Source: Methanomassiliicoccales archaeon RumEn M2 (lineage in GTDB: Archaea; Thermoplasmatota; Thermoplasmata; Methanomassiliicoccales; Methanomethylophilaceae). Taken from it: a DNA stretch of 64,000 bases. The translations under genes and the position numbers were made by a program. Positions 8,572 through 17,095 of this stretch are shown here, piece after piece (the first letter of the stretch is position 1; each line of letters starts with the position of its first letter). Under the pieces are notes generated by a model. It was given only the letters and a program-made list of their open reading frames with translations. It did not search any database and had not been told where the DNA came from. The stretch lies in the NCBI GenBank assembly GCA_001421175.1, contig LJKL01000014.1, forward strand, positions 1 to 64,000, read 5' to 3'.

Positions 8572-9171
8572 ATGTTCTCCGATGCTGGTATGCCCCGTAC
8601 AGCTGTTTTATCGGGTATCGCCCTGGTAGCATGCTTTACAGCCACTTGGGCGATCGCAGCAGTTCTCGACGGAGGGTGGGTGTTCGGAGTGAACATGATC
8701 AGTGATCTGGGTGTTTCTACTTCGTTCGCACACTACGTCTTCGGGTGGGGAGCCATACTTACAGGGATCTTTACAGCATTGGCAGGATTCGCCATGTCCG
8801 CCATGAGAGAAGGTGCGGTCGGTAAGGCACCGTTCCTTCTACTTGTGTTCGCAGGCGTCATGCTCATGCTGGTCGGCATCTTCAACGAGCACACGGCACC
8901 GCATCTTCCGAGTGCCGTAGCTCTTTTCGTAGCCGTTTGGATATCCATGATCATATTGGCGGCGAGGGACCTGCTGGGCGGAGAGCGCCTGTTCGGTTGC
9001 CTGAATGCGGCATTCGCGGTTTTGAATCTGATCCTCTTCGTTCTCACACCCCTGCCTTTGTTCGAGGCTTTGGGAGTGATCATATTCATGTTGTGGACGC
9101 TGATGCTATCCTATGCCATCCTGAAGGGAACCGACGGATACGGGGAAGCGCAGGTCACAGAAGATCTTTAA
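8572..9171 (+). CDS. DUF998 family membrane protein
   Basis: This 199-residue membrane protein has six predicted hydrophobic helices. The pattern of a first helix followed by NMISDLGVS, then a paired-helix core with GIFNEHTAPH, fits the DUF998 family, whose function is unknown. ATG 8572 is used; ATG 8590 is an alternative, and an AT-rich stretch about 28 bases before 8572 suggests a leaderless transcript. The 3' end overlaps the opposing msrAB gene by 17 bases. The gene has no obvious partner. Confidence 0.7.
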   Translation: MFSDAGMPRTAVLSGIALVACFTATWAIAAVLDGGWVFGVNMISDLGVSTSFAHYVFGWGAILTGIFTALAGFAMSAMREGAVGKAPFLLLVFAGVMLMLVGIFNEHTAPHLPSAVALFVAVWISMIILAARDLLGGERLFGCLNAAFAVLNLILFVLTPLPLFEALGVIIFMLWTLMLSYAILKGTDGYGEAQVTEDL

Positions 9172-10096
9172 GCCAGCCGTATCCCTCTTTTTCCATTTTG
9201 TCATAGGGTATGAATCTAAGCGCCGCGCTGTTGATGCAGTATCTCGATCCGCCCTTCTGAACGGGGCCGTCCCCGAACACGTGCCCGAGATGGGCATCCC
9301 CCGATCTGCTGCGCACTTCGGTCCGCACCATGCCGTATTTCTGGTCCTTCTTCTCGACGATCACGTCAGGCGACACCGGGGCGGAGAAGCTGGGCCATCC
9401 GCACCCGCTGTCGAATTTGTCGGAAGACAGGAAGAGCGGCTCTCCCGTGGTTACATCCACATATAATCCCCTCTCGAACATGGAATTGTACTCTCCCGTG
9501 AACGGCGGCTCTGTGGCGTCTTCCCGGACGACGGAATACTGTATCCTGCTGAGCTCTTCCATCAGATCCTCATCGGCCTTCCGAGGATATTCGGGAACCA
9601 GATTGTAGCGCTTTGCCTCCTCGAATAATCTGGGGTTGATGTGGCAGTATCCTCCGGGGTTCTTGTCCAGGTAATTTTGATGATGTTCCTCCGCCCCGCA
9701 CCAGTTCTCGAGGGGGCCGTGCTCCACGGCGGGTCTTATGCCCAATCTTTCCCCGAAGGAGGAAAGAGACCCCTCCACGGCGGTTTTGTCGCCGTTATCT
9801 GTATAATAAATACCGGTGCGGTACTGTATCCCCTGATCGTTCCCCTGTCTGTTGACGCTCAGCGGATCTATGATCTTATAGAAGGATTCAAGCAGATTCG
9901 TCAGGGACAGTACTTTCTCGTCGTAAACGACCCGTACGGCTTCCGTGTGACCGGAGCCCGAGCAGACCGAACGGTAATCCGTCCGGTCGGAATCGCCGTT
10001 AGCGTATCCCGTTTGCGTCTTGACAACGCCTCTGATCAAGGAGAGATACTTCTCAACGCCCCAGAAGCATCCTCCGGCAAGATAGATCTCCTTCAT
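9155..10096 (-). CDS. msrAB: Peptide methionine sulfoxide reductase MsrA-MsrB fusion
   Basis: This 313-residue two-domain repair enzyme is made for both methionine sulfoxide stereoisomers. The N-terminal MsrA domain starts MKEIYLAGGCFWG with the catalytic Cys in GCFWG, and includes the YANGD and HTEAV segments. A linker around EDLMEELSRIQY leads into an MsrB domain with CGWPSF, a DAHLGHVF block and the catalytic Cys in RYCINSAALRF. The MsrB zinc-binding CxxC pairs are not obvious, so it may be the zinc-free form. I place the start at ATG 10096, since the upstream extension to 10168 has no homology and contains TATA-like sequences. The gene is probably leaderless. It fits an oxygen-stressed anaerobe. 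Confidence 0.9.
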   Translation of the reverse strand: MKEIYLAGGCFWGVEKYLSLIRGVVKTQTGYANGDSDRTDYRSVCSGSGHTEAVRVVYDEKVLSLTNLLESFYKIIDPLSVNRQGNDQGIQYRTGIYYTDNGDKTAVEGSLSSFGERLGIRPAVEHGPLENWCGAEEHHQNYLDKNPGGYCHINPRLFEEAKRYNLVPEYPRKADEDLMEELSRIQYSVVREDATEPPFTGEYNSMFERGLYVDVTTGEPLFLSSDKFDSGCGWPSFSAPVSPDVIVEKKDQKYGMVRTEVRSRSGDAHLGHVFGDGPVQKGGSRYCINSAALRFIPYDKMEKEGYGWLKDLL

Positions 10097-10177
10097 TCTA
10101 CACCGTATAAGAATCGTTCCCGTCCGTATAAAGGAGGTACTGATAAGCGATAAATACGGTTGCCGCACTGACTCATC

Positions 10178-10546
10178 ATGGATCTTCTGGAGATCCTTTT
10201 GATCTCATCCACTGTGTTGATGCTGCCTGTGATAATGGTCATCTTCGGATGGGTCTTCAGGACACATCCGCCTAAGGATATAAACTGGGTCTACGGCTAC
10301 CGCACGAAGAGGTCCGTAAGCAGTCAGGAGGCCTGGGATTTCGCGCATGCCCACATAGGGAAGGTCTGGACCTACGCAGGAGCGGTGATGCTGCTGGCAA
10401 GTGCGGTCTCCTTGCTTTTTCTACTGAATACGGAAGGATACGACTACTGGATCGCAGGTATGCTGCTCCTGTTCGCAGAGATGGGGATCATGGTGGGCAC
10501 AATACCGCTGACGGAGAGCGCCCTGAAGAAAGAGCTCGGGGTGTAG
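10178..10546 (+). CDS. SdpI-family small membrane protein
   Basis: This 122-residue protein has three to four hydrophobic helices and carries the family hallmark GYRTKRS followed by EAWDFAH at about residues 47-63. SdpI/YhfL-type proteins are small membrane proteins; the Bacillus founder gives immunity to a secreted toxin, but most homologues have no assigned role. A frameshifted paralogue lies at 13087. It is transcribed divergently from msrAB. The 3' end meets the spermidine synthase gene two bases away on the other strand. Confidence 0.7.
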   Translation: MDLLEILLISSTVLMLPVIMVIFGWVFRTHPPKDINWVYGYRTKRSVSSQEAWDFAHAHIGKVWTYAGAVMLLASAVSLLFLLNTEGYDYWIAGMLLLFAEMGIMVGTIPLTESALKKELGV

Positions 10547-10547
10547 A

Positions 10548-11387
10548 TCATTCCAAGAGCTCTTTAACATAATTGGGCAGGGCAAAGGATGCCGCGCGAA
10601 CCTCTTCGTTGAAATATCCAGTTTCGATGCCGTCCATGCGTCCAGGCACCGCGTCCCCCGAGGGACTTACGTCCTTGGATGCGAAACCGAAGAGCCAGTG
10701 GCCCGAAGGATATGTGGGTATGTACGCCTGGTATACTGTGCATATCGGGAACACCCTCTTCATCTTGCCGTGCATCTCCCTCACGACGGAGGCATTCTCT
10801 TCATAATAGGGGCTCTCATGCTGGTTCACCAGTATGCCGCCCCCGTTCAGTATGCGGGCGCAGTCCCTGTAGAACTTCTCGGTGAAAAGGCCTTCCCCGG
10901 GCCCGGTGAACGGGTCGGTGGAATCGATGATGATCAGATCGTACGTATCGCCGGTCTCGGCGACGAATCTTATACCGTCCTCGATATGCACGGTCACCCG
11001 GGGATCGCCGAGGCCGGAGGCCACGGACGGGAAGAATCTCTTGGACGCTTCGATGACCTCGCCGTCAATTTCCACCAGGTCCACTTTCTCGAGGCACCTG
11101 TGCCTGACCAATTCTCTGACGGCCCCGCCGTCCCCGCCGCCTATGACCAGTGCCCTCTTCGGATCTCGGATAACAGACATGGGAACATGGACGATCATCT
11201 CGTGGTAGATGAACTCGTCCTTTTCCGTCATCATTATGTATCCGTCCACTACGAGTATCCTGCCGAAGGTCCTTGTCTCTATGACCTGTATCTTCTGATA
11301 CGGGCTCTGATGCTCGCAGAGGATCTTCTCTACCCTTATCCTCAGATCTGTCCCTTCGGATTGCCGCTCCGTGTGCCAGAGATCCAA
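10548..11387 (-). CDS. speE: Spermidine synthase (polyamine aminopropyltransferase)
   Basis: This 279-residue enzyme transfers aminopropyl groups from decarboxylated S-adenosylmethionine to a diamine. Motifs include YQKIQV near the N-terminus, the SAM-fold signature GGGDGGAVREL, the acidic EIDGEVIE, and the catalytic region IIDSTDPF followed by GPGEGLFT. I set the start at TTG 11387 because GGAGGAG lies seven bases upstream and the product then begins LDLWHTERQ, as in the family. The ATG at 11429 would lie deep inside the preceding gene. It follows the AdoMet decarboxylase stop by one base, so the pair form an operon supplying spermidine or related polyamines. Confidence 0.9.
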   Translation of the reverse strand: MDLWHTERQSEGTDLRIRVEKILCEHQSPYQKIQVIETRTFGRILVVDGYIMMTEKDEFIYHEMIVHVPMSVIRDPKRALVIGGGDGGAVRELVRHRCLEKVDLVEIDGEVIEASKRFFPSVASGLGDPRVTVHIEDGIRFVAETGDTYDLIIIDSTDPFTGPGEGLFTEKFYRDCARILNGGGILVNQHESPYYEENASVVREMHGKMKRVFPICTVYQAYIPTYPSGHWLFGFASKDVSPSGDAVPGRMDGIETGYFNEEVRAASFALPNYVKELLE

Positions 11388-11388
11388 T

Positions 11389-12105
11389 TCAATCTCCTCC
11401 GGCAAGGCGTTCGAGGTAGATCTCCTCAACCTCGTCCCAGAGCAGTCCTTCGTCTTTCCAGCTCAAAAGATCTCTGTGCATCATACGGGTATAGTAAGAT
11501 CTCAGCTCCGGGGTGTTAAAATCCTCTGAGACGTATTTCTCAAGGGTCCCATCTCCGAAACAGCTCTGAAGCGAGCCGATCTCCCTGTCTATGAACACCT
11601 TCCGCCCTTCGATGTCCCTCGTGTAGCCTCTCACATTGTAATCCAGTATCGCTATATGGGGCGAGAAGAATTCGAAAAGGCTGTCGAGGACCGTGAGAGG
11701 CGAGATGTCGCCGCAGGTGGACACGGAGACGTCTATCCTGAATGTGGACATCCCGACGGAGCAGTGGTGCTCGGGATACGTGTGAAGGGAGATGTGGCTC
11801 TTGTCAAGGTGCGCGACCGTCTTCTTGTGAAGGTTCGTGTCCTCTTCCGCCAGGAGCAGCAGTGCCGATGCCCCGTGCGGCTCGTAATCGTAGGTGGAGA
11901 CGTCGAGGATCGTGGCGTCTATGTCCCTGCAGACGCCTTCCATGATGCTCATGAGCTTAGCAGAGCTGTAATGTTCGTCCACAAATGATATGAAATGCTT
12001 CTTATCCGAATCCGTCGGGGTATGTTCCACTATGTAGAGGTTCAGGTCTAACGATTTGGCCAGATTATTGAAGCCGTGCAATTCTATGATTTTCTTCTTC
12101 CCCAT
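11389..12105 (-). CDS. speD: S-adenosylmethionine decarboxylase proenzyme (SpeD)
   Basis: This 238-residue pyruvoyl enzyme makes decarboxylated SAM for polyamine synthesis. It is of the longer, Escherichia coli-like class, with the self-cleavage site LDKSHISLHTYPEH. By analogy the chain is cut before Ser103, which becomes the pyruvoyl group. His104 and the following HTYPE block match the family. A good ribosome binding site (GGGAGGGCGGAG) precedes ATG 12105, and TATA-like sequences lie 50-65 bases upstream. The gene is translationally adjacent to spermidine synthase. Confidence 0.9.
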   Translation of the reverse strand: MGKKKIIELHGFNNLAKSLDLNLYIVEHTPTDSDKKHFISFVDEHYSSAKLMSIMEGVCRDIDATILDVSTYDYEPHGASALLLLAEEDTNLHKKTVAHLDKSHISLHTYPEHHCSVGMSTFRIDVSVSTCGDISPLTVLDSLFEFFSPHIAILDYNVRGYTRDIEGRKVFIDREIGSLQSCFGDGTLEKYVSEDFNTPELRSYYTRMMHRDLLSWKDEGLLWDEVEEIYLERLAGGD

Positions 12106-12221
12106 AACTCCGCCCTCCCTTAGAGTGAGCCACAGGCGCGGAGCCAGATATATCGACGTTGTTTAAAAGAGATTCCCCCCCGACTTCATCATTACAACTT
12201 TCTGTTAATAGTGTTTATGGG

Positions 12222-12251
12222 GCCGGTCCGACGATCGGGCGTCGGACCGGC
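12222..12251 (-). terminator. Strong hairpin after the DoxX gene
   Basis: A perfect 12-bp inverted repeat (GCCGGTCCGACG / CGTCGGACCGGC) with a 6-base loop begins 12 bases after the DoxX-type gene stop on the minus strand. It probably terminates that transcript before the speDE promoter region. Confidence 0.6.
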
Positions 12252-12262
12252 TGAGAAGAAGC

Positions 12263-12781
12263 TCACTCCAGTATCGGATATCTTGCCACCAGGCTCTGCT
12301 CCTTCCACCACTTCCCGAGACCCAGCACATCTCCGGCATTGGAGAGGTAGAAGGCCCACAGCAGGAACATGTACATTATGTGGTAGTCCACGAGGGGGTT
12401 GGTGGATCCCGCCTTCGTCAGGGGGAACAGGGATACATACATAAGGAGAAGCAGCAGAGTCCCTCCGACGGCAGCCAGCTTCATGCCGATTCCCAGTATC
12501 AGGGCGATGCCCAGCAGGAGGAATGCGGCCATGATGACCACGTCAAGGACCTGTACGAGAGCCGGGGTGTCCGCCAGGAAGGACATTGTATCCGTGCCGT
12601 ACATCAGGAACCCCTCGGTAGGGGATCCGCCGTTGATCATGGAATTGGCCGACTTGGTGCTGAAGCCGAGACCGAACATCTTGTCCAGGAATGACCAAAG
12701 GAACAGGAATCCGAGCAGTATCCTCAGAATGGCCAGAGGTAGCAAAGCACCGTATGATCTGACTGTCTTTAGAGCAGACAT
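12263..12781 (-). CDS. DoxX-family membrane protein
   Basis: This 172-residue protein has about four transmembrane segments. It shows the DoxX pattern: a first helix with RILLGFLFLWSFLDKMFG, then a long GFLMYG loop and helices rich in Gly and Leu. DoxX relatives range from the thiosulfate:quinone oxidoreductase subunit to uncharacterised redox-linked membrane proteins. Nothing here fixes a partner. ATG 12781 is used, and the gene appears monocistronic with a hairpin terminator. Confidence 0.65.
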   Translation of the reverse strand: MSALKTVRSYGALLPLAILRILLGFLFLWSFLDKMFGLGFSTKSANSMINGGSPTEGFLMYGTDTMSFLADTPALVQVLDVVIMAAFLLLGIALILGIGMKLAAVGGTLLLLLMYVSLFPLTKAGSTNPLVDYHIMYMFLLWAFYLSNAGDVLGLGKWWKEQSLVARYPILE

Positions 12782-12854
12782 GCGTCATGAATCACCATAA
12801 GATTATAAAATAAGCATGTGGCACCCAGTAAGGGGAGTCAGCACCATCAGCGTA

Positions 12855-13004
12855 TCAGGACTCAACCTTGAAGAGGAAGTCCACTCCGAACTCGCCCATC
12901 TCGTTTATTATCATAACTGTGTTCCCTTTGGTGCGTTTCGCCATCTTCATGAGCAGTGTGGTTTTACCGCTGCCGAGGAAACCGCCGACTATGCAGACCT
13001 TCAT
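12855..13004 (-). pseudogene. Truncated CobW/HypB-type (G3E) P-loop GTPase fragment
   Basis: Reading the minus strand from ATG 13004 gives a 49-residue product: MKVCIVGGFLGSGKTT, a Walker A loop typical of CobW/G3E metallochaperone GTPases, then VMIINEMGEFGVD, the usual Switch I region. The frame then stops at TGA 12855-12857. About 250 further residues expected for the family, including the CxCC metal site and the GTP base-specificity motif, are absent. It is most likely the 5' remnant of a lost gene. A functional mini-protein cannot be excluded but is unlikely. Confidence 0.6.
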
Positions 13005-13086
13005 AGAACCATATAGCCAGATGCATATTTATTATTCTCTCAGACCTGGGAAAAAGTTTTATATCATGGATGATAAAGGCTTGTCT

Positions 13087-13445
13087 ATGGACGGCCTGTA
13101 CTTCGCTCTTCTGTCCGCATTCTGCCTTGCGGTTCCTGCTGTCATGATCGTCATGGGTTACTTCCTCCGTCGCGGATTGCCATCCGGGCTCTCGCGTTAC
13201 CTCGCTATTCCTCCTTCAGATTCAGGCGGTGCGAGGAGGCCAGGGAGTTCGCCGACAGGTATACAGGAAGAACGATGCAGATCGTGGGTTCTGCTGTTCT
13301 TGCGATAGCGGTGATCATGATCATCGCTGCGGTATTCGACTCTATTCCGGCGGAGACCCTGTCGTGGTTCCTTATTGCCGAGATGGCGATGATGGTCGGC
13401 TCTCTGCTGCCGACGGAGATAGCGCTGATGAGGAGGTATGATTAG
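13087..13445 (+). CDS. SdpI-family membrane protein, second copy (frameshifted)
   Basis: The first frame gives MDGLYFALLSAF through MGYFLRRGLPSG, the first helix of an SdpI-like protein. From about 13190 a different frame continues with RRCEEAREFADRYTGR and two hydrophobic helices to the TAG at 13443-13445. Together they make about 119 residues, aligning end to end with the intact paralogue at 10178. A single inserted base around 13180-13195 would restore the frame. A TATA box (TTTATATC near 13058) lies about 28 bases before ATG 13087, so that start would be leaderless; ATG 13066 is an in-frame alternative. It is either a recent pseudogene or a sequencing indel. Confidence 0.6.
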
Positions 13446-13455
13446 GCCCGGCGCC

Positions 13456-13480
13456 CTTGGGAACCCAAGTGCTTTAAATA
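13456..13480 (+). promoter_or_regulatory. Promoter and palindrome of the Ehr operon
   Basis: TTTAAATA at 13473-13480 is a TATA box about 28 bases before ATG 13508, so the operon is likely leaderless. Immediately upstream is the perfect palindrome CTTGGG-AA-CCCAAG (13456-13469), which overlaps the expected BRE/activator position and could be a regulator site. Confidence 0.5.
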
Positions 13481-13507
13481 TGATGGTCATACGGCCTATT
13501 CGTTTGG

Positions 13508-15481
13508 ATGGAACTCTTTAACGTAACTCTGCAGAACGAGACCTTGGTCGCCGTATTCTTCGCCGCGATCCTGATACCTGCATTAGCAGGCATAGCGCTG
13601 GGCACCGTTTTCAGGTCTGCGAAGATAGCCAATGTCATAGCAGGACTGTGCATCGTGTCCTGTGCGGCCAGTGTGTTCGCATACCCTCTCTGGAGATCGG
13701 GGCTGTCCCTTTCATATGCCCTCCCAGTTTCGTCCGCTGTCGGAGATTATGCGCTGGCGATAGACCAATTATCCGCGGTGATGATCTCCTTCTCATCAGT
13801 CATATTCATGCTCATAGTCGTGCACGTGGTGAAATCCACTTCCGACTCCGGCTGCAGATACAGCGGGCTGCTTAACGCTCTCTTCCTGGCAGTATTCTCA
13901 TGCATGGCTGCGGACAGCGTCCTGGTCCTGCTGATGTCATGGGAGATGATAACCCTCGTGACATTCCTGCTCTCCAAGAAAGGGAACAACGATCGTGCCA
14001 GATGGATGTTCTTCGTCATAGCCCATATCGGAGGGCTTGTGCTGATATGCGCCTACGGCTACATGGCCCATATCGCCGGAACATCCGAGCTCTCCCAATG
14101 GAAAGGGATCGGCGCATCGATCAGCCCGGTGGCTTCCATGGTGCTGATCATGATGATAGTGATGGGCTTCGGCACCAAGCTGGGTCTCATACCTTTCCAT
14201 GCATGGATGCCGAATCTTTACGCAACTGCCCCGATACACACGGCGGCCCTCCTGTCCACCGTATGCTCCAACGTCGCGATACTGGTGATATTCAAGAGCA
14301 TATTCTCGTACATAGGCGTCCAGGATTCCATGTCCGTTGTCGCCTTCGTGATAATCGGGATCTCCGCGGCAACCGCTCTCTGGGGAGCCCTGGAGTCTCT
14401 TGTGCAGAAGGAGCCCAAGAAGATAATGGCGTATTCCAGCATGGAGAACATGGCACTGGTGGTGCTGTGCATGGCCCTGGGCATGATCTTTCTCAATGAG
14501 TCGCCCGTATTCGCCAAACTGATCCTTATCGCAGGTCTTCTGCATACCCTCAACCACTCTGTTTTCAAGTCACTGATGCTCATGACCATCGACACCGTGG
14601 AGGACTGCACGGGGGAGAAGAACATAGGGCGGACGGGAGGTCTTGCGAAAGCTCTGCCGGCGCTTGCGGCAGTCTCCCTCGTAGGCGTGCTGTCCATGGC
14701 CGCGATACCTCCGACCAACGGCTTCGTAAGCGAGTGGCTCATGATCCAGTCCATCATAGGGGCTGACCTCCAGTCGAAGGGGATGAGCCTGTTGATCCCG
14801 CTGGTCCTGGCCGCAGTCGGCATATGCGGGATGATGATGGCCGCTTCCTATGCGAGACTGTATGGTTTCATATTCCTGGGCAGGCCCCGTTCCGAAGGCA
14901 TGAAGGAGCCCAGGGCCATGAAGAAGGGAACGATAATTCCTTTAGCTGTACTGGCACTTCTGTGCCTGGGAATGGGTTTCTTCGCAACATTCATAATGGA
15001 CATACTTGCGACCGGCGTCATATCCGTGACTGGGGTGGCCCCCTCGCCCAGCTACAGGAGCGTCATGTCCGGGGAGATGCTGCCTCTGGTGCTGGGCGCC
15101 TTCATAGTGGTGACCGTTGCCGTCGTCCTTCTGGTCATAAGGCCCGGAAAGGAGAGAGAGGTGCGCACTTGGGGATGCGGGGAGAGCCTGGGGAAGGATA
15201 TGCAGTATTCCTCGATAGGATTCTCCCAGCCCCTGGTCAGGGTATTCCATCCGTTCTACGGGGATACCACGGTCGTCCGTGATACCAAGGAGGGCGGTAA
15301 GAAGACCGTCCATACCGAATTCACAGAGCCCTTCGTAAGATACCTTTACAAACCCCTGGGCAGGGCCATCTCCTCGATCGCAGAGAGGATAGGAAAGACC
15401 CAGACAGGGAATATTCAGACCTACTTCACATACATACTCGTGACGCTGCTCGCAGTTCTGCTGGTGGTGAGGATGTTATGA
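13508..15481 (+). CDS. Ehr/Hyf complex: antiporter-like membrane subunit (HyfB/NuoL-like)
   Basis: This 657-residue, very hydrophobic protein of the Mrp/NuoL/HyfB proton-pump family has about 14-16 transmembrane helices. It has the lysine- and histidine-bearing central helices expected for ion translocation (GTKLGLIPFHAWMPN, and KIMAYSSMENMALV). A cytosolic segment near the C-terminus (REVRTWGCGES) precedes the last helix, a feature of HyfB/HycC. It is the first gene of a six-gene cluster whose members overlap by four bases (ATGA), so it should be one membrane complex coupling a redox reaction to ion transport. Confidence 0.85.
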   Translation: MELFNVTLQNETLVAVFFAAILIPALAGIALGTVFRSAKIANVIAGLCIVSCAASVFAYPLWRSGLSLSYALPVSSAVGDYALAIDQLSAVMISFSSVIFMLIVVHVVKSTSDSGCRYSGLLNALFLAVFSCMAADSVLVLLMSWEMITLVTFLLSKKGNNDRARWMFFVIAHIGGLVLICAYGYMAHIAGTSELSQWKGIGASISPVASMVLIMMIVMGFGTKLGLIPFHAWMPNLYATAPIHTAALLSTVCSNVAILVIFKSIFSYIGVQDSMSVVAFVIIGISAATALWGALESLVQKEPKKIMAYSSMENMALVVLCMALGMIFLNESPVFAKLILIAGLLHTLNHSVFKSLMLMTIDTVEDCTGEKNIGRTGGLAKALPALAAVSLVGVLSMAAIPPTNGFVSEWLMIQSIIGADLQSKGMSLLIPLVLAAVGICGMMMAASYARLYGFIFLGRPRSEGMKEPRAMKKGTIIPLAVLALLCLGMGFFATFIMDILATGVISVTGVAPSPSYRSVMSGEMLPLVLGAFIVVTVAVVLLVIRPGKEREVRTWGCGESLGKDMQYSSIGFSQPLVRVFHPFYGDTTVVRDTKEGGKKTVHTEFTEPFVRYLYKPLGRAISSIAERIGKTQTGNIQTYFTYILVTLLAVLLVVRML

Positions 15482-16423
15482 ACCATCCCGAGATAATGCT
15501 GATGATCATCCAGCTTGTCGCTTTGATAATCATCTCCCCTCTGATCACCGGGATAATAAGGAAGATCAAGGCCCTTATGCAGCACAAGGTCGGTGCCAGC
15601 ATCTTCCAGCCTTACAGGGATCTGGGAAAGCTCATAAGGAAGGAATCGGTGGTATCCGAGAACGCATCCTTCCTTTTCCGTTTGGTGCCCTACATCTGCA
15701 TGACGGCGATGCTGCTCTTGGCAGCCATGACCCCCTTCATCTACACAGGGGTGATAGCCCCCCTATGCGGACGTCATAGCCATGGTGTACATATTCACCA
15801 TGTTCAGGTTCGCCATGGTCCTCGGCGGTCTGGAAGGAGGGTCCGCATTCGGAGGGATGGGGAGCAGCAGGGAGGTCATGATGTCAGTTCTGATAGAGCC
15901 GGCGCTGCTGATCTCGATAATGACGCTGTCCGCCATGACCGGCGCCGGATTCGATATAACCGAGATATCCCGCTCCATAAACTCCGCCGGGGCCGCCGCG
16001 ATATCCCCGGCGCTGCTGCTGACAGGTGCGGCCTTCGTGATAACCATGGTGGCTGAGAACACAAGAGTCCCCTTCGATAATCCGGATACCCACCTGGAGC
16101 TGACCATGGTCCATGAGGGCATGCTGCTCGAGTATTCGGGGAAGGGATTGGCCATGATGGAGCTCGCTTCCATGCTGAGGCTCACGATATTCATGGTACT
16201 GCTGGGGACGATGTTCTTCCCGTGGGGTACCGCCATGACCATGTCATTCCCTGATCTGATTCTTTCAATGGCCGTCATGGCTGTAAAGCTGCTTGCCATC
16301 GCATTCGGCATAGCTCTTCTGGAGAGCACCGTTGCGAAGATGAGGGTCTTCAGGATGCCCAACATGCTGACTGCGTCCTTTGCGCTGTCTCTCATGGCGA
16401 TGATCTCGCTCTACGTGCTTTGA
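15478..16423 (+). CDS. Ehr/Hyf complex: HyfC/NuoH-like membrane subunit (frameshifted)
   Basis: The first frame (ATG 15478) gives a NuoH/HyfC-type start with KIKALMQHKVGASIFQPYRDLGKLIRKE. It then runs out of frame after VIAP. The family continues in another frame from about 15764 (YADVIAMVYIFTMFRFAM through VAENTRVPFDNPDTHLELTMVHE), ending at 16423. Removing one C from the C6 run at 15758-15763 restores a 314-residue protein of normal family length. NuoH-type subunits anchor the peripheral arm and form part of the ion path; the ENTRVPFD loop is conserved. The start overlaps the previous stop as ATGA. I regard the shift as a homopolymer error rather than a dead gene. Confidence 0.8.
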
Positions 16424-16432
16424 GGTGATGAT

Positions 16433-17095
16433 GTGGATCCGATACTTACCAGCAATCTCATCGATATCTTCGCCGTATGCATGCTACTCACTTCCGTATT
16501 GGCAATGGCCAGCACGCGGATGCGGCCTCTGATAAGGCTGTTCATACTGCAATCCCTCTTCCTGTCCGCCTTCGAGTTCACAGTAGCCTACTCCCAAGAT
16601 GAGCCTCATATCTACATCATGGCGGCCATGACCTTCGTGATAAAGGTGCTGGTGATACCCCGCCTTCTCCAATACATAATGGACCGCATAAAGGTTGATG
16701 ACAAGATGGTCCTCTCAGTGGGCATACCGGGGTCCATGCTGATGTCCGCGGCACTGATAATGTTCTCATATTACGTATCGGAGCCTTTGGTGGCAACCCT
16801 GGCGACGGCAGAGAGGAACACCATCGTCCTGTCGTTCTCGATCATGCTGATAGGCATAATGATGATGGCGACCCGCAGCAAAGCCGTCAGTGAGGTGATC
16901 GGTCTGCTCATGGCAGAGAACGGTCTCTTCCTCGGGGCCATAGCCCTGTCCAACGGGATGCCCTTCATAGTCGAGCTGGGGGCATTCTTCGATGTTCTGA
17001 TGGCCGTGATAATCATAGGCATATTCGCATTCAGGATCAACAAGTCATTCGATTCCGTCGATGACACATTGCTGAGGAGGCTCAGGGAAGAATGA
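16433..17095 (+). CDS. Ehr/Hyf complex: HyfE-like membrane subunit (NuoK-related)
   Basis: This 220-residue membrane protein resembles hydrogenase-4 component E. About seven hydrophobic helices are present, and the second half contains the NuoK-like region (EVIGLLMAENGLFLGAIAL) with the buried Glu typical of the family. The start is GTG 16433, placed by the GAGGTGAT site eight bases upstream. It follows the HyfC-like gene closely, and its stop overlaps the next start (ATGA at 17092). Confidence 0.8.
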   Translation: MDPILTSNLIDIFAVCMLLTSVLAMASTRMRPLIRLFILQSLFLSAFEFTVAYSQDEPHIYIMAAMTFVIKVLVIPRLLQYIMDRIKVDDKMVLSVGIPGSMLMSAALIMFSYYVSEPLVATLATAERNTIVLSFSIMLIGIMMMATRSKAVSEVIGLLMAENGLFLGAIALSNGMPFIVELGAFFDVLMAVIIIGIFAFRINKSFDSVDDTLLRRLREE

